From NCBI GenBank assembly GCA_038373865.1, contig JAXGGA010002967.1:47101-111100 (forward strand): a stretch of 64,000 nt of DNA, read 5' to 3'. This document shows positions 37,601-44,395 of this stretch, piece after piece. The translations under genes were made by a program, and so were the position numbers. How positions within the stretch are numbered: position 1 is the stretch's first letter; each line of letters starts with the position of its first letter. The stretch comes from Uloborus plumipes. Lineage: Eukaryota; Arthropoda; Arachnida; Araneae; Uloboridae. A model generated the notes under the pieces. That model saw nothing but the letters and a program-made list of their open reading frames with translations. It did no database searches and was not told the origin of the DNA.

Positions 37601-39110
37601 GTTACAGTTTAAAACTGTAAAATGCCCGGTAATAAACTGTAAAATTAGCACTTTTACAGTTTAGTATTGTAAAAGTAGCAGTTTTACAGTTTATTACTGT
37701 AAAATTAGCACTTTTACAGTTTAGTACTGTAAAATTAGCTGTAGTATGCTGTAAAAACAACATTCATTTTTTACAGTGAAAGGATTAGGAAATGATACAA
37801 AAAAACTTGGGCTTTATATGAAGAGTTTTAAGGTGGGGAGGTGGGAGGTTGTTTTTACTTAACGTTTTCCACTACATTGCTCAAGATAATTTTTTTTCTA
37901 TGAAAACATGATTCCAGTAAAAGCTATTAATTAGCATTTTTATTCGATACTTCTTAGCTTGAATATGATAAGTAAAACTAAAGCTACACTCAAAAAAGGA
38001 ACTGTTGTTTTTACAGTATAGTACTGGCAGCCGAGGTTTCAATTTAAAACTGTAAAATGCACAGTAATAAACTGTAAAACTAGCAATTTTACAGTTTATT
38101 ACTGTAAAGTTAGAAATTTTAGTTTATTGCCGTAAAATTTAGCAATATTATACCGCAAAAACAGCAGTATAATACTGGCAGCTGAGGTTTCAGTTAAAAA
38201 CTGTAAAATGCACGGTAATAAACTGTAAAGTTAGCTGAAATTGCTAAGTGTTTGGTAATGAAAATTAGCAATTTTACAGTTTATTACTGTAAAATTTGAA
38301 ATTTTCACAGTTTATTACTGTAAAATTTGAAATTTTTAGTTTATTACCATAATATTAACTGTATTATATTGTAAAAACAACATTCATTTTTTACAGAGTA
38401 CATTTATTCACAATCTAAATGCTTATAATAAGATAATGCTAGCATACTATACATTTGAAGGCATTACGCTGCAAAACTTGATTAATGCCTTCCATTTATT
38501 TTCCAAATGACATCCCAAAGTATACGGAAGGCAACAGGATGTGTTAGAAACTCCGAGCATGGCTTTTGTACTCAAATGAGACATCAGCGGCACAGTTGCC
38601 TTGAGGGTAGAACCCATCTCTTCCATTACAGTCCATAACCAGGTGCACCATGATTTATTCTTTTACCTGTGTTCCCTCGGTTCAATCTGCGGTTGCCATA
38701 GCAACGCCAAATATTAACCGAGAGCGTTAAGTAAGACTTTGAATTTATTAGTTCCAGTTTCTAACTAAAAATATATTTTTGAAAATATTTATTAATATTA
38801 TTATTATTGTTTTTATTATTAGATTGATATATTTTGAGTGGGGAAGGGGAGCTAAGCAGCGCAAAAAAAATTAATTTAACGGCTGCGTAGACTTACTTTT
38901 TTTTTTTCAAAATACTGTGTAATATATTAGGGGACAATTCAGTCTTTGTTCAAAGTACTTGAAACAGATTTTTATTCTTTAAAATAGATGAAAGCTAAAA
39001 TTGACTTGCCTGTAATATTAGATCTCCTTCCATCAGCATCTCCGAAGAGTACAATAAGTCTCTTGGTTTAACATCAGGAATTTGAGGCTCTTTTTCCCTT
39101 CTCAAAGCTA
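1767..39110 (-). CDS. AhR: Aryl hydrocarbon receptor (spineless-type bHLH-PAS transcription factor), 5'-partial gene model
   Basis: Gene-level entry; exons are listed separately. Joined exons: 39110-39010, 21678-21589, 12127-11992, 10804-10731, 10457-10270, 9422-9316, 9137-8996, 8202-6984 and, less surely, 1832-1767. Together they encode about 707 residues: the linker before PAS-A, all of PAS-A, all of PAS-B and a long C-terminal region. Known of the family: AhR pairs with ARNT (tango in flies), binds xenobiotic-response-type GCGTG sites in the nucleus and controls antennal, limb and neuronal identity in arthropods or the xenobiotic response in vertebrates. Seen here: AhR-diagnostic strings such as SDICHQSVYELVHSEDRE, KILHGQNQKTEEPPLALF and YRLVAKDGKYQWLQTSARL. 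Codon phases agree at every junction. Missing: start codon, basic region and HLH, which should lie beyond base 64000. Introns vary from 178 bp to 17.3 kb, the largest being upstream, as often happens in developmental regulators. Confidence 0.95.
5907..5971. repeat. 65-nt hairpin with 15-bp perfect arms
   Basis: The arms CTCAGAGCAACAGTA and TACTGTTGCTCTGAG are exact reverse complements about 35 nt apart. After a 2-nt mismatch the stem can extend by a further ATAT:ATAT pairing. The size and shape are like a small-RNA precursor, but a short fold-back MITE is at least as likely. Confidence 0.65.
6424..6915. mobile_element. pogo/Tigger-like MITE (TA target site)
   Basis: The ends are inverted copies: CAGTAAACTCCCGAT at the left and ATCGGGAGATTACTG at the right, each flanked by TA (6422-6423 and 6916-6917). 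Ends of the CAGTAAACTCCCG type followed by ATCCGCGG motifs, with a TA duplication, are characteristic of the pogo/Tigger branch of Tc1/mariner. There is no transposase frame, so it is non-autonomous. It carries the insertion at 6701-6877. It lies just 3' of the long AhR C-terminal exon. Confidence 0.8.
6701..6877. mobile_element. hAT-like MITE nested in the pogo-like element
   Basis: The ends are CAGGGACGTCATT and AATGACGGGCCTG (inverted, one mismatch), flanked by catgccag (6693-6700) and cgtgccag (6878-6885), a 7-of-8 target-site duplication. The 8-bp duplication and CAGG/CCTG termini point to hAT. Removing the element rejoins the host pogo-like sequence cleanly. A second member of the same family lies in the opposite orientation at 52746-52918. 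Its interior has runs of 9-15 G or C. Confidence 0.85.
6984..8202 (-). CDS. AhR: AhR exon: end of PAS-B and long C-terminal region
   Basis: Exon of 1219 nt with a tttatttatag acceptor; incoming phase 2, outgoing phase 0. It begins (M)EEEGRDLLGKRTMDFKVTYL, the conserved exit from PAS-B, and continues DSGLASMNDRSG, then a basic patch (RDLLSASCRKRKVPG). About 300 residues rich in Ser, Thr, Asn, Tyr and His follow, without recognisable folds, as expected of the transactivation region of AhR/Spineless. I end the exon at a GAG|GTAAAT donor after HPDIAHE. If that donor is not used, the frame runs another 14 codons to a stop at 6939-6941, with an AATAAA inside those codons; that would make this the terminal exon. 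A pogo-like MITE begins only about 20 bp beyond that stop. Confidence 0.95.
8203..8995 (-). other. AhR: AhR intron, 793 bp
   Basis: GTAAGT donor and TTTATAG acceptor. AT-rich sequence with A-runs; I see no element or gene in it. Confidence 0.9.
8996..9137 (-). CDS. AhR: AhR exon: PAS-B, second half
   Basis: Exon of 142 nt with a ttattttag acceptor and a GTAAGTAAC donor. Together with the leftover base from the previous exon it encodes LLKTGASGLIAYRLVAKDGK, YQWLQTSARLVYKNSKPDFI and LCTHRPL, with two bases of a methionine codon at the end. GASG-I-YRLVAKDG-WLQ-S-RLVYKN--PDFI is the beta-sheet core of PAS-B in AhR. The 178-bp intron before it is the shortest in the gene. Confidence 0.97.
9316..9422 (-). 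CDS. AhR: AhR exon: PAS-B, first half
   Basis: Exon of 107 nt with a ttcattcgcag acceptor and a GTAAGT donor. It completes the arginine codon and continues GKQLLGYADSELANKGGYDL and VHYDDLAYVASAHQE, ending one base into the next codon. GYADSEL...GGYDLVHYDDL is the PAS-B helical region that in vertebrates lines the ligand pocket. Whether an arthropod receptor with this sequence binds xenobiotics cannot be judged from sequence alone; insect Spineless is generally regarded as not dioxin-responsive. Confidence 0.97.
9423..10269 (-). other. AhR: AhR intron, 847 bp
   Basis: GTAAGA donor and CGCAG acceptor. It contains a purine-rich low-complexity stretch near 9808-9890 (A-rich with GAA units) and an A-run near 10166. 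No gene or element is recognised. Confidence 0.9.
10270..10457 (-). CDS. AhR: AhR exon: end of PAS-A and linker to PAS-B
   Basis: Exon of 188 nt; incoming phase 0, outgoing phase 2, donor GTAAGAAT. It encodes RLDIRGRIKILHGQNQKTEE, PPLALFAVCTPFGPPSLLEM and PQKDSMFKSKHKLDLSLVSM, then DA and two bases of an arginine codon. KILHGQ closes PAS-A. LALFAV-TP-PPSLLE is the linker. F-SKHKLDL opens PAS-B, corresponding to FRTKHKLDF in vertebrate AhR. No residue expected in this stretch appears to be missing. Confidence 0.97.
10731..10804 (-). CDS. AhR: AhR exon: PAS-A, late strands
   Basis: Exon of 74 nt with a tttttttcag acceptor and a GTGAGTAT donor; it completes the split glutamate codon and ends in phase 0. 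It encodes (E)NSHLLERNFTVRFRCLLDN followed by TSGFL. The string FRCLLDNTSGFL is an AhR signature (vertebrate form RCLLDNSSGFL). The exon lies in a compact cluster with the following exon; the intron between them is 273 bp. Confidence 0.96.
10805..11991 (-). other. AhR: AhR intron, 1.19 kb
   Basis: GTAAGT donor and TTCAG acceptor. It contains the MITE at 11101-11352 and a poly-C tract followed by a T run at 11530-11562. Confidence 0.9.
11101..11352. mobile_element. MITE with about 36-bp terminal inverted repeats
   Basis: The left end ACTGCCGTACTAAGCACAAA continues AGTCGTATCTGCACT. It matches, inverted, the right end at 11315-11352, whose reverse complement starts GCTGCCGTGCTAAGCGCATA and ends GTATCTGCAGT. 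About 80-85% of positions agree. No coding frame is present and no clear target duplication remains, so the class is not assigned. Confidence 0.7.
11992..12127 (-). CDS. AhR: AhR exon: PAS-A, middle
   Basis: Exon of 136 nt with a ttacag acceptor and a GTAAGT donor; incoming phase 0, outgoing phase 1. It encodes 45 codons: SDICHQSVYELVHSEDRE, then ELQRHLMWNSHLPAERTDLN and LQQALSP, plus the first base of a glutamate codon. SDI-HQSVYELVHSEDREE is one of the best conserved segments of AhR PAS-A, involved in the PAS-A/ARNT interface in the family. The loop after HLMWNS is variable in the family and is short here, as in arthropods. Confidence 0.97.
13544..13641. repeat. (TTA)n microsatellite
   Basis: About 32 units of TTA, interrupted by a few TCA or CTA units. 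Both strands give spurious poly-Ile or poly-Asn frames, which are not genes. Confidence 0.97.
14163..14328. mobile_element. Small fold-back element with GAATTCAAGTGAAACAC ends
   Basis: The left end agggattcaagcgaaacac and the right end gtgtttcacttgaattcggccct are inverted copies. A third motif pair (attcaagtgaaac / gtgaaacgaattcacttgaa) forms a palindrome in the centre. The terminal motif is close to that of the element at 43613-43797, so the two may be one family. Confidence 0.6.
14735..14950. repeat. 54-bp minisatellite, about four units
   Basis: The core gcgagccgc recurs at 14743, 14797, 14851 and 14905, exactly 54 bp apart. Each unit contains the hairpin GCCGCCTTGGCGGC or a variant (tttag, ttgac, ttggt in the loop) and a tail of the type aaactttcctc. 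The array lies just upstream of the Helitron-like 3' end. Although 54 is a multiple of three, I see no gene running through it. Confidence 0.9.
17651..20692. mobile_element. 3.0-kb foldback: two long inverted arms around a 120-bp spacer
   Basis: The sequence from 17651 (tatgagcgattccata) is repeated in reverse complement from 20692 inward; the arms meet at about 19144 and 19262. The left arm is about 1.49 kb and the right about 1.43 kb, the difference being mainly a TTAA-flanked insertion at 18325-18401. The outer arms are nearly identical: the same 76-codon open frame at 17875-18105 and 20459-20229 translates without a difference. The inner 70 bp differ at roughly one position in ten. The spacer carries a diverged third copy of part of the arm (around 19155-19260 versus 18655-18745). 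I see no transposase. It may be a long-arm foldback transposon or a palindromic duplication of a repeat. Confidence 0.85.
18325..18397. mobile_element. 73-bp TTAA-flanked insertion in one arm of the foldback
   Basis: The left arm has TTAA at 18321-18324 and 18398-18401 around 73 bp. The right arm has a single TTAA (20010-20013) at the matching place. The ends CCACCTTGCAG and CCGCAGGGAGG are imperfect inverted repeats. A TTAA duplication with C-rich ends is the piggyBac pattern. The interior contains the perfect palindrome GACGAGATATCTCGTC at 18341-18356. Confidence 0.8.
21166..21520. repeat. 180-bp tandem duplication
   Basis: Two diverged copies start with ttaaaaattctttgtt (about 21168 and 21349) and share agtaaa(c/a)gtataattagaata, an A-run and ttttgggtttttg(t/g)tcat. 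The first copy carries a near-perfect hairpin (gtataattagaata / tattctaattatac, 21198-21228). It lies about 70 bp 3' of the ALNGF exon in the gene's sense. Confidence 0.85.
21589..21678 (-). CDS. AhR: AhR exon: PAS-A, first strands
   Basis: Exon of 90 nt, 30 codons, both ends in phase 0, with an AG acceptor and a GTGAGAAC donor. It encodes the start of PAS-A: ALNGFLMILTCDGEVFYTSH followed by TVETYLGFHQ. This is the first beta hairpin and helix of the PAS fold; the ALNGF...YLGF frame is shared by AhR proteins, and the L-M-I-L-T-C-D-G-E-V-F version is spineless-like. The exon stands alone between a 17.3-kb intron upstream and a 9.5-kb intron downstream. Confidence 0.96.
23847..24204. mobile_element. 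Palindromic ACAGTA-type MITE, copy 1
   Basis: It begins tacactgtaaaaaatgaatg and ends cagctcatttttcgcagtgta, inverted ends with TA flanks. The interior is a run of imperfect 25-30 bp units of the form tttacagtttattactgtaaaattagc in both orientations, plus the marker aactggaacctctgctg. Confidence 0.85.
24709..25104. mobile_element. Palindromic ACAGTA-type MITE, copy 2
   Basis: The left end is tacactgcaaaaaa and the right end is caacatccattttttagtatg. It has the internal marker in two places (gcagagattccaatttg near 24750 and gcagaagtttcag near 24920), so it contains roughly two tandem modules, in the opposite orientation to copy 1. Confidence 0.85.
25555..25855. mobile_element. Probable decayed hAT-type element
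   Basis: The left end reads gttgctaatctttttaac, then tcaagggccacattctc. The right end reads gtgggccgtaggctggagac followed by ccgtggtcta. Both ends carry the GGGCC and CTGGAGACC motifs typical of ends of some hAT MITEs, but the terminal repeats are poorly kept and I see no clear 8-bp duplication. Confidence 0.4.
27241..27696. mobile_element. hAT-like MITE with perfect 8-bp target duplication
   Basis: The element runs from CAGGGGCGG to CCACCCCTG and is flanked on both sides by agtatcat (27233-27240 and 27697-27704). It is 456 bp without a transposase frame. The perfect duplication suggests a fairly recent insertion. Confidence 0.9.
27725..27858. repeat. Short tandem duplication with an internal hairpin
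   Basis: The unit cttcttaaacctcttttttc, continuing atattta..ttttcatctcgtaaaacatt, occurs twice with a spacing of about 66 bp. Between the copies, ctcgtaaaacatttatacaa is followed by tgttttacgag, forming a hairpin. Confidence 0.8.
28150..28440. promoter_or_regulatory. Non-repetitive, GC-richer intronic block; candidate enhancer
   Basis: This block stands out from the AT-rich intron, is not part of any repeat I can find in the window and has no open frame. It contains two TAATTA homeodomain-type cores (in aagctaattaccac and aggtaattactgc), a TTAATTG, and a CAGCTG E-box next to ggcggcgtcatga. The role is inferred from composition and motifs only. Confidence 0.3.
29240..30346. mobile_element. 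1.1-kb diverged fold-back element
   Basis: The left arm (about 29240-29750) is repeated in reverse complement at about 30346-29835. Matching landmarks are gcttcgaaaataattattt versus aaataattatttttgaagc; attcacattgatttttcagc versus its inverse near 30205-30225; and gtagccagattgct versus agcaatctggctac. The arms differ at roughly one base in five, so this is much older than the foldback at 17651. No transposase frame is seen. Confidence 0.8.
32563..33260. mobile_element. TTAA-flanked MITE
   Basis: The element runs from GGGGTCACAGTACC to GGTAATGTGACCCC (inverted, one mismatch), between TTAA at 32559-32562 and 33261-33264. A TTAA target with such ends fits piggyBac or Kolobok-type elements. The interior is AT-rich and non-coding. 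Confidence 0.85.
33663..34993. mobile_element. TA-flanked element with internal 400-bp tandem duplication
   Basis: The ends GGGGAACGCGGAGCAAAGTA and its inverted partner at 34966-34993 (containing TTTCACTTTGCCCCACATTCCCC) match over about 25 bp, with TA on both sides. Inside, two diverged copies of about 400 bp start at 33843 and 34243 (cattttcacctcaaaaa...) and end in actgca.tggacatc.gtag. Each copy contains (AATA)n/(TGAA)n tracts and an actttgcccc-like motif that also forms the element's ends. Open frames here are low-complexity and not genes. Confidence 0.75.
36332..36569. mobile_element. Palindromic ACAGTA-type MITE, copy 3 (truncated)
   Basis: It starts inside the internal marker (taaactggaacctctgctgc) and ends aacagtttcttttttgcagtg. 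The left terminal repeat is missing. Confidence 0.8.
37400..37780. mobile_element. Palindromic ACAGTA-type MITE, copy 4
   Basis: Full-length, from cactacaaaaaatgaactg to cattcattttttacagtg, with two internal modules each marked by gcagaggttacagtttaaaa or a variant. It lies only about 200 bp from copy 5, in the same orientation. Confidence 0.87.
37985..38400. mobile_element. Palindromic ACAGTA-type MITE, copy 5
   Basis: From tacactcaaaaaaggaactg to cattcattttttacagagta. It preserves acagtatagtactggcag, which matches the sequence expected before the insertion in copy 6. Confidence 0.87.
38692..38705. promoter_or_regulatory. Perfect palindromic X-box (RFX-type site)
   Basis: GTTGCCATAGCAAC fits the RFX consensus of two half sites (GTTGCC and GGYAAC/AGCAAC) with a 2-bp spacer and is a perfect inverted repeat in its half sites. 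It lies in a non-repetitive patch about 300 bp inside the 17.3-kb intron, 3' of the exon at 39010. Binding is inferred from the motif alone. Confidence 0.4.
39010..39110 (-). CDS. AhR: AhR exon: linker between bHLH and PAS-A
   Basis: Exon of 101 nt flanked by a tttctttacag acceptor. It reads (V)ALRREKEPQIPDVKPRDLLY, then SSEMLMEGDLILQ. The first codon is split (G|TA, incoming phase 1) and the exon ends in phase 0. The tail EGDLILQ corresponds to the EGEFLLQ found in vertebrate AhR just before the ALNGF strand of PAS-A, and the next exon indeed starts with ALNGF. The donor is CAG|GCAAGT, a GC-AG splice site rather than GT-AG; the rest of the donor matches consensus fully, which is typical of functional GC donors. 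A MITE lies only about 160 bp upstream of the acceptor. The preceding bHLH exon should end in phase 1, with a sequence like SYLRTKSFF; I could not find it between here and base 64000. Confidence 0.92.
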
Positions 39111-39273
39111 CTGTAAAGAAACACGCATTGGTTAAAAAAGATTTAAAGCATCAAAATATACTAACAAATTTGATACGTTGCTACATGAAATATTATACCA
39201 CATATGCACATGAGCACAAACTCTTTGCCATAAAAAATTGCATACAGAGAAAGAAAAGTCAGAATAAAACAGA

Positions 39274-40062
39274 ATACTGCAAAAAAATAAAACGTTGTTT
39301 TTACAGTATAATACTAGAAGCGAGAGGTTCCACTTTAAAACTGCAAAATGCACAGTAATAAACTGTAAAATTAGCAACTTTACAGTTTATTACTGTAAAG
39401 CAGCAATTTTAGTTTATTGCCACTATTTTATAGTTTATTACCACAAAATTAGCTGTATTGTACCGTAAAAACAACAGTATCCCTAGCAGCATAATCTCAT
39501 CGGCCGATGATCGGCCATTCATCGAAACCCGATGAAATTCTCATCGGCCGATGATCGGATTCCGATGAATTCTCACCGGGAATTGCTCCAATATGTCTCA
39601 TCAGCCAAACAGAATCCGAGCAGCAAAATCCGATGAGTTTTGCTCGAAATACGATGAGATTTGGAGCAATTTACGAGCAGTACAGCCCCGTGCCGATGAA
39701 TTTAGGATCAATTTTGGATGCTCGGCTTATTTTCATCGGGAAAGTTGATCCGAAAGATATCGCTTTCCGATGAAAAGCAGCTCATCGAAAACTGTGCTCG
39801 GATACTGATCGGAACGATGTCATCGTGCGTTACGGGTTCAGTTTACGAGGAGTTCGATGATCGGCCGAGCAAAATCCGATGAGTTGATGCTACTTGGGAT
39901 AGTACAGGCAGCAGAGGTTTCAGTTTAAAACTGTTAAATAAACAGTGATAAATTGTAAAATTAATAATTTTACAATTAAATGTAAAAATTAGCAATTTTT
40001 ACATTTTGCTACTATAAAATTAGCTGTATTATGCTGTAAAAACATCTATGTTTTACAGTGTA
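39274..40062. mobile_element. Palindromic ACAGTA-type MITE, copy 6, split by an insertion
   Basis: From atactgcaaaaaaataaaac to gtaaaaacatctatgttttacagtgta. The element at 39481-39898 interrupts it. The exon at 39010-39110 is about 160 bp away. Confidence 0.87.
39481..39898. mobile_element. GC-richer element with CCCTAGCAGC/GCTACTTGGG ends, inside copy 6
   Basis: The ends are CCCTAGCAGCAT and ATGCTACTTGGG (inverted, two mismatches), flanked on both sides by AT. Removing it with one AT restores acagtatagtac, as in MITE copy 5. The interior is dense in CATCGG, CCGATGA and GATCGGCC motifs in both orientations and is much richer in G+C than its surroundings. No frame of note. The family at 45912-46018 has the same ends. 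Confidence 0.85.
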
Positions 40063-40677
40063 TATAAGTAAAGTCAACATCAATGCAAAATAGTGACTGC
40101 AAAATAAAAGCAAAATCATCATTACAAGAAAAGCCTAAATGAATGTACGTTACTTTTTTGGCCACACTGACATGTGTGGGTTTGGTGTATGTGTGTGTAA
40201 TCGAAAACTAAATAACTTACCAAATTCTGTTGTAATGAAAGTTATAGAGGCTAAGAATCACAATTGTTGCAGTTGTCATGCTTTTAAGTTGCTAAAACAT
40301 TTACAACTGAGAGAAAGGGGATACATTATGTAACTTGAATAATTCACGAAAAGAATTAGGAGGAAAAGTTTTTTTTTTTCAATTTATTTATACCTTTTGG
40401 ATGAAAATGGTAAAAGAATTTTCAGCACTTTATAAGAATACACATAGTTTTTGAACCGAAATAGCATTATGAAATTTATAAACTAACACACATAGCAATT
40501 TTGTTCAAAATTGTCACACTAGATACATCGAACATCGAAGAGAAAAAGTTTCAATGTGTTGCCAATATGCTTATACCGACTTGATTTATTTAAAATGGAT
40601 CAATTAGTCCAAGTCTATGTTCCGGGTGGGTGGATTACCATTAGATTAGCATTTAAAATATTTGTTAGTTATTTATA

Positions 40678-41213
40678 TACTGTAAAAAATGAATGTTGTT
40701 TTTACAGTATAATACAGCAAATTTTATAGTAATAAACTGTAAAATTTGCTAATTTCAAAGCAATAAACTGTTAAAATTGCTGCTTTTACAGTAATAAACT
40801 GTAAAATTTGCTAATTTCAAAGCAATAAACTGTAAAATTGCTGCTTTTACAGTACTAAACTTTAAAATTGCTGCTTTTCCAGTACTAAACTTTAAAATTG
40901 CTGCTTTTACAGTACTAAGCTTTAAAATTGTTGATTTACAGTAATGAACAGCAAAATTGCTAAATTAGCAGTTTATTACCGTGCATCCTACAGTTTTAAA
41001 CTGGAACCTCTGCTGCCAGTAATTTACTGTTGCTTTTTCAGTATAATACAGCGAAATTTTACGGCAATAAACTGTCAATTTGGTAACTTTACTGTAAGAA
41101 ACTTTAAAATTGCTAGTTTTACAGTTTATTTCTGTGCATTTTACAGTTTAAATTGGAGTCTTGGCTGCCAGTATTTTACTGTAAAAACAACCGTTCATTT
41201 TTTTTGCAGTGTA
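40678..41213. mobile_element. Palindromic ACAGTA-type MITE, copy 7 (expanded)
   Basis: From atactgtaaaaaatgaatg to ccgttcattttttttgcagtgta. It contains an internal expansion of about six units of ttaaaattgctgcttttaca (40760-40930), making it the longest uninterrupted copy. Confidence 0.87.
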
Positions 41214-43612
41214 TGTTTAGTATTTATATTTTACTGGGATTTAACTGCCATGAGAGTTCATCATTATTCATTATCATTTGTTATCAGCTGTATGGAATGG
41301 TAAGAACTCATGGCTAGATGGTAAAGCGACTGGAAATTTTGGAACATAATATCATATTAATCACAAATTATATTATTTGCATACGTCGTTTTTGAACCAA
41401 ATTTTCTATCATTTCAATTGTAATTTTTCATTTCATAATAATTGAGAAAATACAATTCATTTTGAAGCACAATCAACTGCATGAAGAAAATATATTTCCT
41501 GTTTTGAACATGTTCCTCAATTATTATTCAGCCATTTAATAAATAAATATTATTAATGAACTTAAATAACTATTAATTATACCTATTACTTCATGACGTC
41601 AACACTAAATAGGTAAAACAGAATCCTAGCATCCGGGTTTACAATGACTACGCGGTAGAATTAATGTATCCATTCTAATGCAAAGAGGAGATCCTAAAGA
41701 CGTTAGAGAGGTTATATCTCACTGGAAAAATAGTTATCAATTCCTCTGCCATTGTGGATATTTTATCAACTTAGAACTTAGGTCATATATTTTTTTAGTG
41801 TATAGTGTTTTAGTGTGACAACTTTAAATACTTCTATCCTTATCTGATTTATACGACACAAAACGTATGCAAAAAAAATAAAAAGATGATTGCTTAAACT
41901 CTTTATTCCTTATTTCTCACGTCGGTAACGTAAATGTTAAATATATATTCAATAAAACTAGTTTAATAAGTTTGCAAAGAAATTTAATTTTAAAGAGAAA
42001 TAATAGTGAAAAAAACTCTTGAGATTTAAAATTTAAAGTTTTGTTGCGCAGCAAATAGGATACAAGTATCAAGAAGTTGTCAGTTTTTGAGACAAAAAAA
42101 AAAGTATCTAACAAACAGATAATTTGTTAGAACTTTATCTTCTTTATTTTGGCAATATTGTATTAGATTCGTTTCTTAATGTTTAATACAAAACTATTTT
42201 TAAATATTATAAAGTATTCAGATCACATGCAAAACTCATATTAAAATATATTGCAAAATCGTCGCTAAACAACTGTAAAAGTGTTTCGCAAAACTTTCCT
42301 TCCCAGAAAGTTGCATAAAAAATCGCAGGGAGGGTGGCAGATCTGTCACACGGCTATCAGTTATCAGTACCCAAATGAGCGATTTTCGTCTGGGAACATG
42401 TCTTGTTTAGATTTAAAAGAAATTCGATCCCTGCCCCCTATCTGGAGACATCTTCTAGGAATGGCAGGCACCTCAGGCAACCTTAATGAATAATGAATAA
42501 GTACATGTGCAAGTGGGCCTTTTACAAGGCTCTCCTATTCAGCAAATTGCCCACCCCTGCTTCAATGAGTATTGAAGCAATGGGCCTCTTTTACCTGATA
42601 AATTAAAAGGCAACTAGATAGAACACGATGTTTAGAAAGTCTTTATACTTGATAAAAAGTCATTAAAGTGAAAAGCACAAGAGCGTATTTGAAGAGTTTA
42701 ACAAAATCAGCGCTTGAGAGAAATAGTTAAAGATATGTTTCGTTATGAAGTACATAAGCGGTGTGATGGATTAGATCCCAACTTTAAAATATCAGGATCA
42801 GTGCAGGAATTTTAATTTCCTGTAATTGATCATTGAATAAGTTCACAGTGTGATACGCCTCTTGGGTTATTGTATACAAAAATTTTTGAAGCAATTTTTA
42901 AGGATTCCTTTTTTTACAATGCTTACTTTTTACATTCATTTTCTGACATTACTTTACTTTATTTACGTTTTGCATTAACTGCCTTTGTTACTTCAGTTTA
43001 ATAACTTTTTTTAATTTACAACTAGCTACTCTTTGATTATGTTAATGCTTTTTTATAACTTTGAGACTATATAGATAAGGCAGGTGTGCTAAAAAAGGCC
43101 ATCTAGGCCCAAAAAGAAAACATCCTTTTCTGATGTAAGATTAGGATAGAAAAAATGCTCTATATTGTGACTTTATCCTCATCAGAAAGCATAATTGATT
43201 ACATAGCGTATATTAACTGCGTATATTAACAATTAGTGCTTTATCAACAGATAATAGTGTATTCAAATGTTAATACTGGGGAGTCTTGTATAAATTTCCT
43301 GTTCTTATTTTGGACTAAATTTTGTTTCTTTATGGTTCACTGTAGCTTAACAATATAAAAATGTTATCAATTGTTTTAGAAAGCTTAATTTATGTAGTTG
43401 ACGAATTCAAAAATATACATTTCGTAGTTTTCAGTCATTTTTCATGTGATTTGATAACCTAGTAAAGTAGATTGCAACCAAATAAGGGCATAGTTCGCCC
43501 AATTAGGACTTCGTATCTTTTAGTTCTACACCGGAGGACTGAATGGAGGGTATGATCTCGTGCTGCATAAGTTGCATATATGCCCACGAGATGTGCGCAG
43601 GAGTGACTACGG

Positions 43613-43797
43613 GCGGAATTTAGGTGAAACGCTGCATCTGCAAAAGTGCGCTGCACACTGCATCTGCAAAAGTGCTTTTTTCTCAAAAGCACCGATTTGG
43701 CGCTTCTGCGCAAACAACGTTTCACAAGAATCCGGAAACCCGAAAATTTGAGTGTGAAACGCACTTTTGCAGATGCAGCGTTTCACCTGAATTCCGC
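43613..43797. mobile_element. 185-bp fold-back with 38-bp arms
   Basis: The left arm gcggaatttaggtgaaacgc, continuing tgcatctgcaaaagtgcg (43613-43650), matches the inverse of 43760-43797 with one mismatch. The short internal part repeats gcatctgcaaaagtgc once more. The terminal motif GAATT.AGGTGAAAC resembles the fold-back at 14163-14328. Frames across it are by-products of the palindrome. Confidence 0.85.
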
Positions 43798-44395
43798 TCT
43801 AAACAACAGAAAATAATTAGTTACCATCGCCCCAATGTGACGATTGACTCTTTTCTATATAAGTATAGAATTTTCGATAATGTTTTTAAGTTTGTCGAAT
43901 GTGGTTTAATATGTTTTTACACAAACAGAAAAATATTTAATTTTTTTTTTAACAGTTCGATTGTACTTTTTAGCGTTTTTTCAGAGTTGGCCTAAATGGA
44001 ACACATGTTCCTAATAAGACTAAATTGACTTTCTCTGTTAAAACTGATGAAAAACATAACTGAAAGTTAAATAAATTTTCAAATGAAAGTATTTTTTTCT
44101 TAGTTTGTACAAGTCGTCTAATGATAGCAAATTTAAAGCCAATTGAATCATAAATGAAGATGCTACTAGGCCAATCATTGTTATACATTGTTAGCTATAT
44201 TTTGTGTACCTAATACAAAGCATTTAATTTCTTCAAACTATTTTCAAACTCGCATCATCTAAGGAAGCTTTGATGACGATGACATGCAGTAAAAATCTAA
44301 AAAGTGTATCTACACTGATCATCTACTTTCCTGGATGGCGAAAAAATGTAAAAAAACTTTAAACAGCAAAGAAGAAGAGTGATAAAGTTAAAAGT

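Larger units (their letters stand above)
21679..39009 (-). other. AhR: AhR intron, 17.3 kb, GC-AG type
   Basis: The donor is CAG|GCAAGT and the acceptor is AG|GCATTAAATG. It contains copies 1-5 of the palindromic MITE family, hAT-like elements (25555-25855 probable, 27241-27696), the fold-back at 29240-30346, elements at 32563-33260 and 33663-34993, a non-repetitive block at 28150-28440 and an RFX-type X-box at 38692. In the remaining stretches I see only AT-rich sequence. Confidence 0.9.

Noticed and set aside
40944..41303. 119-codon plus-strand frame
   Set aside because: It lies inside MITE copy 7 and repeats the tttacagtttatt motif; similar frames appear in other copies, with stops elsewhere.
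43459..43995. Overlapping frames of 63-123 codons
   Set aside because: They run through the palindromic fold-back at 43613-43797 and repeat its arms; no protein similarity is recognised.
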